Shown here: piece by piece, positions 1 to 6,434 of the stretch
Layout: every line of letters starts with the position of its first letter
Position numbering within the stretch: the first letter of the stretch is position 1
Assembly: GCA_913050545.1 (NCBI GenBank)
Contig: CAJWZY010000113.1
Coordinates: 1 to 7,018, forward strand
Length of the DNA: 7,018 nt
From: an uncultured bacterium
GTDB taxonomy: Bacteria; Planctomycetota; UBA8108
Direction of reading: 5' to 3'
Notes under the pieces: generated by a model
Told to the model about the DNA's origin: nothing
The model's input: only the letters and a program-made list of their open reading frames with translations
Database searches by the model: none
Translations under genes and position numbers: made by a program

Positions 1-1334
1 TCCACTTCGCCGTAGTAGCTCTGGTATTCGCCGGGCTTCCACTTGACCGGCTTACCGTTGACGGTAAAGGTCACGCTCTTGCCCACACGCTCTATACGCA
101 CCCGCTGCCAGCCTCCCTTCAGGTCGACCTCGAGACGCTTGGACCGCAGATCTTCTGAGGTGATCCCGATGGCCCGGCCACCGTAGACATTGGCCGTCAC
201 CGAGAAATCTCCTCTCAGCAATCTCTTGGAGCTCAGTAAAGCGTAGCGCCAGATGCCCGAGGTGTTCTTGGCGACCAGGGCCTCACCGCGCCGGGCGAGG
301 GTTATCTTTTCAAGGGGGTGACGATGCCAGCGCCTGTCCTGGTAACAGAGCACCTGCAATTCAGAGAGCTTGACTCCCCGGGTGACACCGATTTCTTTTT
401 CGATTTCTGTAAGCTTCTTCTCGATTCGCACCTGGCTGAGACCCTCGAGACCGACGAGAGCTTTGCGGTACCAGTAGGCCGCCCGCATCAGGCAACTGAT
501 CCGGATCAGGTCCTTGTTGCCCTGGGCCATTTTCCACCAGCCATCGGCAACACCCTGTAACTCGAGGGATACCGAGGGAGCCTTGAACTCTTCGTCCGCC
601 AGTTTCTTCAGGTCCCCCTCGGGCCCCTTTGCAACCAGCGGCAGGCCTGTTTTCCAGGCCCGCTTGTAGAGCGAGAAAAACTCACCGGTCGTGCCGTTCG
701 CCTCGGCATTCTCGGGGTCATCCGCAAGCTTCAGAAAAGCGGGCTTGATCTCCTCGAATCGTTTTTCAAGAAGCTTGATATACTTCGATTTCTCCTTGGC
801 GATTCCCAGCAGGAGTTTGTCCCTCGACACTCTCTTGCGGGCCAGCCCGACCAGGCGATCGGCGTCAGAGTAGTCATCGACAAGGATAGCCTTGTCGACA
901 AGCTCCATCCATTCGTCAAAAACGGTCTCCTCCGCGATGAGCGACTTCGTCCTGGGAAAGGCTGTCAGCAGATCTTCCTTAACCTTGATCGGATCGATCA
1001 GGTAGCCCTCATCCATGATCCTGAAGGCCTCAAGGGCGTTACCGAACTCGCCGCTCTTAGCCGAAAAGTTCATCGCTTCGCTGAGGAGAACAAACTTGGC
1101 GACCATGTCGTTCTTCTCTCTCTTGGCCTTCGAGAGAAGCACCTTGGAGAGATCACGCCGTGCAGCGGTAGTTCGCTTGGAGTACTCGGACTTGAAGATC
1201 TGCTTGATGAGCTTCAGGCTCTCTTCCTGTTCCAGCGGCGGAGGCGCAGGCAGCTTGCCCTCTTGCGCACGCAATGGCAGGGCGATCCCGGAACCCACCA
1301 GGCAACTGAAAACGAGCGCTATGCAGTGCTTCAA
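1..1334 (-). CDS. Secreted helical protein with GWW/RAAYWYRKAL motif and the start of a C-terminal beta-rich domain (partial, C-terminus outside window)
   Basis: The reading frame is open from a TTG at 1334 to the left edge: 444 codons plus two bases, with no stop. The TTG start is chosen because a near-perfect Shine-Dalgarno (GGGAGGTG) lies four bases upstream, no ATG occurs between it and the in-frame TGA inside the upstream hairpin, and it places a signal peptide exactly at the N-terminus (KHCIALVFSCLVGSG, likely cleavage after LRA at residue 23). Residues 30-330 are charged and mostly helical, with GWWKMA at 265-270 and RAAYWYRKAL near 284-293. I recognise this pairing from large secreted planctomycete proteins of unknown function. 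From about residue 375 the sequence turns beta-rich (DFSVTANVYGG, WQRVRIERVGKSVTFTVNG), resembling LamG or DUF1080-type jelly rolls, which in related proteins may bind or process carbohydrate. No catalytic residues can be assigned. Cys11 might suggest a lipoprotein, but the preceding VFS is a poor lipobox and the hydrophobic stretch continues past it. Confident as a gene; function unknown. Confidence 0.88.
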   Translation of the reverse strand, partial: MKHCIALVFSCLVGSGIALPLRAQEGKLPAPPPLEQEESLKLIKQIFKSEYSKRTTAARRDLSKVLLSKAKREKNDMVAKFVLLSEAMNFSAKSGEFGNALEAFRIMDEGYLIDPIKVKEDLLTAFPRTKSLIAEETVFDEWMELVDKAILVDDYSDADRLVGLARKRVSRDKLLLGIAKEKSKYIKLLEKRFEEIKPAFLKLADDPENAEANGTTGEFFSLYKRAWKTGLPLVAKGPEGDLKKLADEEFKAPSVSLELQGVADGWWKMAQGNKDLIRISCLMRAAYWYRKALVGLEGLSQVRIEKKLTEIEKEIGVTRGVKLSELQVLCYQDRRWHRHPLEKITLARRGEALVAKNTSGIWRYALLSSKRLLRGDFSVTANVYGGRAIGITSEDLRSKRLEVDLKGGWQRVRIERVGKSVTFTVNGKPVKWKPGEYQSYYGEV

Positions 1335-1338
1335 GAAA

Positions 1339-1346
1339 CACCTCCC
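1339..1346 (-). promoter_or_regulatory. Strong Shine-Dalgarno deciding a TTG start
   Basis: On the minus strand the bases read GGGAGGTG, followed by TTTC and then the TTG start at 1334. The near-full match to the anti-SD and the correct spacing make the TTG convincing. A GTG at 1341 lies inside this site in another frame and opens only a short 62-codon frame, so it is not the start. Just upstream is an AT-rich palindrome (1348-1358). Confidence 0.8.
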
Positions 1347-1347
1347 T

Positions 1348-1358
1348 TTAATTATTAA
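1348..1358. repeat. AT-rich 11-base palindrome next to the Shine-Dalgarno
   Basis: The bases TTAATTATTAA form a perfect inverted repeat (five-base arms around one base) directly upstream of the Shine-Dalgarno of the TTG-started gene. It stands out in GC-rich surroundings. It could be an operator half-site or simply an unstructured A/U-rich leader that helps ribosome loading. The sequence gives no regulator to connect it to, and so short an AT palindrome can arise by chance. Confidence 0.3.
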
Positions 1359-1427
1359 CAAACGAAACCGTACCTGGGAAAACCCCTGTTCCGGACACTT
1401 GGCATGAAAATACCCCGGAATCAGTAG

Positions 1428-1455
1428 AAAAACCGATCAGCTACGGTGAGCGGCT
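1428..1455 (-). terminator. Probable rho-independent terminator downstream of the CotH gene
   Basis: On the minus strand an imperfect hairpin starts 66 bases past the TAA stop of the CotH gene. The left arm AGCCGCTCA pairs with the right arm TGATCGGTT around a seven-base loop (CCGTAGC), with one C/T mismatch and one G/T wobble. The run of five Ts at the 3' end partly belongs to the stem. Position, orientation and T-run fit a terminator; the stem is of only moderate strength. It implies that the downstream TTG-started gene has its own promoter. Confidence 0.5.
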
Positions 1456-1520
1456 GACATCTTGCACCATAGTCCTGCTCCCTGCAAGCAATACACAATT
1501 AACGACAAGCCCGAATCCAT

Positions 1521-4500
1521 TTAGCGCCGGCAGGAACTCAGGCAGCCCTCGATGCGCACGCATCCGGCACCCAGGGCAGGTCCAGGCCCCTGCTGGAACA
1601 TAAAAGAAAGCAAATGCACCGCATCGGTCAGGTTAACGGAAGAATCTCCATTCGCATCGAGCAGGACAAGGTTTCCGCCCTCTGAGATCACCTCGCCTTC
1701 ACACGGCAACTCCGCCGGTTCGCCGAGATAGAGCTGGCGAAGCAGACGCACGGCATCGGAGATATCCAGGACTCCATCCTCGTTGGCGTCAGAAGGCATC
1801 CGCAACCCGCGGGGCGCTCCGCCATCATCTGCATAGCCCGGAGTACCAAACTCGACCGTTCCCGAACGCCAGTTATCCGGGTTCCCCCAGGAGTCCAGCG
1901 GCGCGAAGGGGTCGTTGATCACCAGGGAAAATCCTTCTCCATCGGCAGGCGCATACCAGTCACCGTATTCGAAATCGAACACCGTCTCCTGGAAGCGGCC
2001 CTCGAGCCGGATGTTTTCTCCTCCATTGCTCAGCTGCCCGGTGAACTCTCCGGCCACCAGGATCCCATCTGTTTCATAGAGAGAAGCAAAGGCCTCGCGG
2101 TTTTTGACCACGACGATATGCTCGCCGGCGGCAATCGAATCGATCTCTCCATCTGAAAAATCAAACTGCACACCCCCGCGGATCGAGATCCCGGCAAGAT
2201 CAAGGGTCCTGTCCCCGGTATTGCCCAGCTCGATAAACTCGAAGTCTTCGGTGGCAAACCCGCCGCCCGCCACCACCTCGGAGGGGTGGTACATGAGCTC
2301 GGTGATGCGCAGGGGAAAGCCCCCTTCGATCACGAAGAGCGCCTCGCTCAGCGGGCTCCACTCACCATTCTCCCGGGTACGGGCCTTGAGCAGCACGGTC
2401 TCATCGAGGGTAAAGGGCTCGGAGTAATCCTGGCCACCTCCTTCGGAAGGGTCGGACCCATCGATGGTAAAGAAGACACTGCCTTCGGGCAGGCCGATCT
2501 CTATCGTCCTTTCAACCAGGGCTGCACGGATGAAAAAATCACTGCTGGTCGTGCTGAAGTTCAAAGCGTGAATCGCCAGGAGGTTATCGCCGACGCGGAG
2601 ATGCTCGGCGAAACCCGGCAGCTCGATAAACGAGGGCGCTCCAGGGGAAGCCTCATGAGAACCCGTTGCCCGTGAGTTCCACTCCAGCTCATCTTCTTCG
2701 GGAGCGTTGTCAGCACCAAGACGGGCCCCGTTCAGGTAGGCGGCAAACCCATCATCATAGTCGACCAGGAGGAACAGGTTGTTCATGGCCCTGAGGTCCC
2801 CCTCGTCGGCGATCGTGAAAGGGATCCGCACAAAGAGAGAGGTGTTGCCGGGATCGCCCGTCATTTCTTCTCCGACATCAAGCTCGATCGCGTCCTGGTA
2901 GCCGTTGCCGTTCTCATAGCCGACTCCGCCGGCTCCGCTGCGCCAGCTTTCGCCACGAGCGCCTTCCTGGTAGGTGGACAGCTTCCATTCATCTCCAAGG
3001 TCTCCATTGCGCGGGACGTGAACGCTCACGGGGGCATCGTTGCCGAAAACCGGGGTGTCTATAAAGCGCTCCAGCCCGGCAACTCCCATCGACAACTCTG
3101 AGCCCTGTGGGAACCTCCCACCATGCTCCGGGCTGCCATCGACCAGGAAGGAAGGGACCGGAATATCGGAGTACCAGCCGGCGTTCCTGATCTGGTCCAT
3201 GACGATATCTGTTCGCCTGGGGATAAAATCAGTACGCAACCTGCGTCGCTCGCCCTCCCACTGGTTGTCGCGCGTCCACACCGTCCCCCCCCAGCGCCAG
3301 CGAGCCGTCTCTGCAACCAGCGTCGTCTCGATCTCTTCAGCCCGCTGATCAAACAGGTCCTGGACTCGCGCGGGAGTGAGCACCCCGTCATTGAAGAAGT
3401 GCTTATGAATCCTGTCCTTCAAGAGCTGTCTGAACTGCTCATGCTGCATGCTGTTTCGGAAAGTGTTTCCGGGGCCGGGCTGGTTGAGATTCGCATCGGT
3501 GGTGTGGCGGAAGGTGATATCGGCATCCCAGTTGAAGAATCGGTAGCCACCGAGTCCGGGCGTGCTCGGACCCGCCGCCATCCAGTTGTGGTTCACGCTC
3601 CAGTCCCAGGCGTTGCCCGTATAGAAATTCAAAAGCATGTAATCAGCCAGGGAGGTGAAATCGATCCATTCGCGGGCGGTCTCGTAATCATTCAGAATCC
3701 GGGGAAGCTGGGCCCAGGCCGGGGAGGCGGGGCCGATGGTGCGTCCGGAGTTCACCGACTCAAAATCGTCCTTGTCACCGTCGAGGTAGGATGCGATGAA
3801 GGTCCGCGTCGGACGCTCCACCATATGGTAATGCCCCCAGTAGGTGCCGTTGATATAGACCTGGATAAAGCGGCCGTGCAGGGAGAGCTGTCCCATCTCA
3901 AAGAGGGCATCGTGATGCCAGCGGTTGCGCAGGTAGAGAGCATCGGAGGGGCGCTGCGCACCGGCCCCCAGGTAGAACACCGAATCGTGCGAACCGCCGC
4001 GCAGGTCGAGCTGGTCGAATTCCTCGGCCGCACCCTCTCCGTAACGCGTCCCCTCGAAGACCGGGTACTTCAGCTTCGAGTACCCGTACTCGCGGCGAAA
4101 ATAGAGCCGCATCGTGTTCTTGGGGAAGTTGACGCTGTGCCCACCAACTCGCTTGACCCCGGCATCGAGCTGGAAGCCCTTGCGACCACCGTATTCGAGC
4201 ATCTCGATGGATGCCTTCACCGGGGAGTTGAAGTTGATGCCCAGCGGCGTCACGATCGAGATCGTCGGGATCTCGCTGAGGGCCTGCTCCAGCAGAGGAC
4301 CGTAGACCGCGCTGGAGGTGACATCGCGAAGCATGACCGACTGGCGAACCACATCGGCTGGGAAAATATAGGTCTGGGTATCGATGTTGCTCGGAGAGAG
4401 TCCCGGCTTGAAGGCAGCCGCCCTGAGCGTCGTCGTCCCGTTGATCTCGAGGGGCTGGCTGTAAACCGTGCCCCGGGTGGCGGTGGGCTCACTGCCATCG

Positions 4501-6293
4501 AGGGTATAGCGAATCGTTGAATCCTCTGTGGCACAGCCGATCTCGACCTCGAAGCCCTGCTCGTAGACGCCGCGGTCGACGCTGAAGGTGGTGTCGGCCA
4601 CGAACCCGGCCGAGCCGCCGGAATCGTTGGGAGCGCCCGGCGTCGGGTTCTGGAAATATCGGTCGGAGAACTCCTCAACAGTCAGCAATTCCGGCTGCAG
4701 GAGAAAATCTTCGCTGGCTACATCATCATTGAGCCCGTGAAAGGCCAGCAGGTTCAGCCCATCGCGAAGCAGCCCGGCCCGGTCGCTGATATCGATATTC
4801 TCCTGGCGCATGACGGCGGATATCGGGCGGTCTTCGAGGGCCGCCGAATCGAAGCGGGCATCATCCGGAACATTCCTGCGCACGAGCTCCTCTCCGTTCA
4901 GGTAGGCGATGAACCCATCGTCGTACCGGACCCGAAGGCGCAGCGAGTCGAACTCGACCGGGAGGGACACCTCGAAAGGCACCCGCAGGTATACCGATGC
5001 GTTGACATTCCGCAGGTCATTCTCGATGTCGGTCTCGGCGAAGGTCGACAGGCCGCCAAGAGCCATGGGGCTCGCCCCCTCGGCGAGGGAACGAACATGG
5101 TCCGCAGTAAGGGCCACGCTCCAGACGGCGACGTCATCGATGTTGCCATCGAAATACTGGTTGGAGGCATCGTTGGAGAAGCCGATATTGATATGGCGCT
5201 GCCAGTCGAAATCAGAGGTCGAGCGGGAACCGCTACGGACCAGCTCACCATCGACATAGATCTTCTGGCCGCCCGGGCCCACAACATGGGCGAGGTGGTG
5301 CCAGTTATTGTCTGCGTAGTTGCGCCCGGAGGAAGAGATCGTCTCATTGCTCCAGACCCGCGTAGCGATATTTCCGCCATTGAGATAGACATGCCGGTCA
5401 TGGCCGCCGGCGCCGAGGTCATTGTCCACAACAGCGAACAGTCCACGACCGCTGGACTCGGCCCTGAACCAGAAAGAAGCGGTATAGGCTGTTTCCGATA
5501 CGTCGATCTGGACGCTGACGTAATCATTCGACCCATCAAAGCTGAGCGACTGCCCACCACCGAGCTGGGCGGGAGCCTCGGGGCTGAAGGCCGCACCATT
5601 GAGGTTGCCGGAGTGGCCGTGGCCGGAAGAATCGTTCACATTTCCATCGAAGTTCCAGTAGCCGATCGGTTGCTCGACCTGGGGGCCACCACCGGTGGGA
5701 TAGCCGATACCGGTAAGCACCGGCGTCCAGCCCGCCACCTCGCTGTCGTTGAATCCAGCCACGCTTCCGTTCCAGGACAGGGCGATGATTCCATCTGAGG
5801 GAACGAGCATCTTCCCCGGAGCCCCCGCCCCTACCAGGCGCTCACCGGCAATACTCTCCCCGAGGCCAAAGGAGAAACCTCCCTGCTGCTCGGGGAAGGC
5901 GGGCGCATACTCGGTAGCCGAGCTGCCATCGGGCCGCACCAGGGCAAGGTACTCTCCATCTCCCTCCAGGCTGAAGTTTGTATGAAGCTCTGCACCCACT
6001 GCCCGGCGGTCTTTGCCGGAAGCAAACACCACCAGGTAGCTCCCGGCGCCCAGGTCGACGGAAGGAAGAGGCCACTTGAAGCGGTCCTCGGAATCATCGG
6101 TGAGATACCACCCAGTGAGTGAAACCGACTCGCTGCCACCGTTGTACAGCTCAATCCAGTCGGAGCTGTCGCCGTCTTCATCGGACTGGGAGCCGCTGTT
6201 GACCGCCAGGAATTCGCTGATGGAAACTTCCTGGGCACGCAGACCGGCCGCGCTGAGAACGGTGAACAGAATTACATAGAAGATCGCACGCAT
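1521..6293 (-). CDS. Giant secreted CotH-kinase family protein with lamin-tail, LamG, chitobiase-like and dockerin-like domains
   Basis: This is a 1590-residue exported protein. The ATG at 6293 is preferred over an in-frame TTG at 6332: it has AGGAAG eight bases upstream and puts the signal peptide first (MRAIFYVILF..., cleavage after LRA at residue 20). Domains in order: lamin-tail domain (21-135, SDWIELYN, LTGWYLTDD); first half of a beta-sandwich (about 160-205); LamG (206-405, IGYWNFDGNVND, NNWHHLAHV, GNIDDVAVW); rest of the sandwich (411-540, YDDGFIAYLNG); chitobiase-type domain (563-645, IRYTLDGSEPT); CotH (about 675-1035); second sandwich (1078-1263, YDDGFAAYLNG); a shortened chitobiase-like domain (1262-1322, FFTIDGSDPS); second lamin-tail (1326-1462); dockerin-like tail (1499-1590). 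CotH motifs include FPKNTMRLYFRREYG (723-737), NGTYWGHYHMVER (815-827), NHNW (901-904) and NWDAD (921-925). CotH family members are atypical protein kinases, so extracytoplasmic phosphorylation is possible, though activity and substrate are inferred. Other domains suggest adhesion or carbohydrate/protein binding. Only five cysteines occur, four of them in the last 60 residues. Family assignment is firm; biological role is open. Confidence 0.95.
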   Translation of the reverse strand: MRAIFYVILFTVLSAAGLRAQEVSISEFLAVNSGSQSDEDGDSSDWIELYNGGSESVSLTGWYLTDDSEDRFKWPLPSVDLGAGSYLVVFASGKDRRAVGAELHTNFSLEGDGEYLALVRPDGSSATEYAPAFPEQQGGFSFGLGESIAGERLVGAGAPGKMLVPSDGIIALSWNGSVAGFNDSEVAGWTPVLTGIGYPTGGGPQVEQPIGYWNFDGNVNDSSGHGHSGNLNGAAFSPEAPAQLGGGQSLSFDGSNDYVSVQIDVSETAYTASFWFRAESSGRGLFAVVDNDLGAGGHDRHVYLNGGNIATRVWSNETISSSGRNYADNNWHHLAHVVGPGGQKIYVDGELVRSGSRSTSDFDWQRHINIGFSNDASNQYFDGNIDDVAVWSVALTADHVRSLAEGASPMALGGLSTFAETDIENDLRNVNASVYLRVPFEVSLPVEFDSLRLRVRYDDGFIAYLNGEELVRRNVPDDARFDSAALEDRPISAVMRQENIDISDRAGLLRDGLNLLAFHGLNDDVASEDFLLQPELLTVEEFSDRYFQNPTPGAPNDSGGSAGFVADTTFSVDRGVYEQGFEVEIGCATEDSTIRYTLDGSEPTATRGTVYSQPLEINGTTTLRAAAFKPGLSPSNIDTQTYIFPADVVRQSVMLRDVTSSAVYGPLLEQALSEIPTISIVTPLGINFNSPVKASIEMLEYGGRKGFQLDAGVKRVGGHSVNFPKNTMRLYFRREYGYSKLKYPVFEGTRYGEGAAEEFDQLDLRGGSHDSVFYLGAGAQRPSDALYLRNRWHHDALFEMGQLSLHGRFIQVYINGTYWGHYHMVERPTRTFIASYLDGDKDDFESVNSGRTIGPASPAWAQLPRILNDYETAREWIDFTSLADYMLLNFYTGNAWDWSVNHNWMAAGPSTPGLGGYRFFNWDADITFRHTTDANLNQPGPGNTFRNSMQHEQFRQLLKDRIHKHFFNDGVLTPARVQDLFDQRAEEIETTLVAETARWRWGGTVWTRDNQWEGERRRLRTDFIPRRTDIVMDQIRNAGWYSDIPVPSFLVDGSPEHGGRFPQGSELSMGVAGLERFIDTPVFGNDAPVSVHVPRNGDLGDEWKLSTYQEGARGESWRSGAGGVGYENGNGYQDAIELDVGEEMTGDPGNTSLFVRIPFTIADEGDLRAMNNLFLLVDYDDGFAAYLNGARLGADNAPEEDELEWNSRATGSHEASPGAPSFIELPGFAEHLRVGDNLLAIHALNFSTTSSDFFIRAALVERTIEIGLPEGSVFFTIDGSDPSEGGGQDYSEPFTLDETVLLKARTRENGEWSPLSEALFVIEGGFPLRITELMYHPSEVVAGGGFATEDFEFIELGNTGDRTLDLAGISIRGGVQFDFSDGEIDSIAAGEHIVVVKNREAFASLYETDGILVAGEFTGQLSNGGENIRLEGRFQETVFDFEYGDWYAPADGEGFSLVINDPFAPLDSWGNPDNWRSGTVEFGTPGYADDGGAPRGLRMPSDANEDGVLDISDAVRLLRQLYLGEPAELPCEGEVISEGGNLVLLDANGDSSVNLTDAVHLLSFMFQQGPGPALGAGCVRIEGCLSSCRR
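2505..3062 (-). repeat. Protein-level repeat, copy B: uninterrupted YDDG-AYLNG beta-sandwich module
   Basis: This encodes residues 1078-1263 of the CotH protein. Landmarks, in order, are GVGYENGNGYQD, NTSLFVRIPF, VDYDDGFAAYLNG, NAP, DNLLAIHALN and SSDFFIRAALV. Each from the second onward has a counterpart in copy A upstream of the CotH domain, in the same order. The module is common, as far as I recall, in large secreted planctomycete and verrucomicrobial proteins and looks like a carbohydrate-binding-type beta-sandwich. Its ligand is unknown. It lies directly after the CotH domain and before the shortened chitobiase-like domain. Confidence 0.7.
4677..5816 (-). repeat. Protein-level repeat, copy A: beta-sandwich module split by a LamG domain
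   Basis: This encodes residues 160-539 of the CotH protein. The module begins with SDGIIALSWNGS and GWTPVLTGIGYPTGGGP, breaks off at residue 205, and resumes near residue 418 with ETDIENDL, NASVYLRVPF, YDDGFIAYLNGEELVRRNVP, LNLLAFHGLN and SEDFLLQPELL. The intervening 206-405 is a complete LamG domain (bases 5079-5678). Copy B has only about 20 residues between the GVGY and LFVRIPF landmarks, so the LamG occupies a loop of the sandwich. Confidence 0.65.
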
Positions 6294-6301
6294 GAAGGGT
6301 A

Positions 6302-6307
6302 CTTCCT
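6302..6307 (-). promoter_or_regulatory. Shine-Dalgarno for the CotH gene
   Basis: AGGAAG on the minus strand lies eight bases before the ATG at 6293. It supports that ATG against the TTG at 6332, which would add 13 polar residues (CSKTAVGQEV...) in front of an otherwise ordinary signal peptide. Confidence 0.6.
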
Positions 6308-6352
6308 GGCCAACTGCCGTCTTTGAGCACAAAACACTCAGACGCTCCCTCT

Positions 6353-6381
6353 ATAATACGGACTCAACAGTGCCCAATGAA
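6353..6381 (-). promoter_or_regulatory. Possible sigma-70-type promoter for the CotH gene
   Basis: On the minus strand TATTAT (6353-6358, five of six to the -10 consensus) is preceded, with a 17-base spacer, by TTCATT (6376-6381, three of six to the -35 consensus). Transcription would start roughly 50 bases before the ATG. The -35 is poor and planctomycete promoters are not well defined, so this is only a candidate. Confidence 0.3.
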
Positions 6382-6392
6382 GCTCTAAGGAT

Positions 6393-6427
6393 CAAATAAA
6401 GCCCGGGGGGAAGCCGAGACCCGCTTT
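6393..6427 (-). terminator. Weak terminator-like hairpin after the LamG gene
   Basis: Starting 8 bases after the TAG stop of the upstream gene, AAAGC GGG can pair with CCC (GG bulge) GCTTT around a C-rich loop, followed by TATTTG on the minus strand. The eight pairs with a two-base bulge and the short T-tract make it a weak candidate. It is listed because its position between two gene ends fits. Confidence 0.3.
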
Positions 6428-6434
6428 TCAGGGA

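Noticed and set aside
318..560. Short plus-strand open frame of 80 codons
   Set aside because: It lies wholly opposite the left-hand minus-strand gene and has no recognisable domain.
1350..1380. Promoter-like pair (TTCCCA, 18-base gap, AATAAT) before the TTG-started gene
   Set aside because: Transcription would begin inside or just at the Shine-Dalgarno, leaving almost no leader, so this is more likely an AT-rich leader than a -10 box.
3123..4520. Long plus-strand open frame of 465 codons opposite the CotH domain
   Set aside because: It is antisense to a region with firm domain matches, its translation shows no recognisable domain, and long shadow frames are expected opposite GC-rich coding sequence.
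4737..5798. Plus-strand open frame of 353 codons opposite the LamG and sandwich region
   Set aside because: It is the mirror of a well-supported coding frame, and its translation is a string of V/I/D/G-rich sequence without recognisable motifs or a convincing ribosome site.
6294..6332. N-terminal extension of the CotH protein from a TTG at 6332
   Set aside because: The 13 extra residues are polar and precede a complete signal peptide; the ATG at 6293 has its own Shine-Dalgarno.
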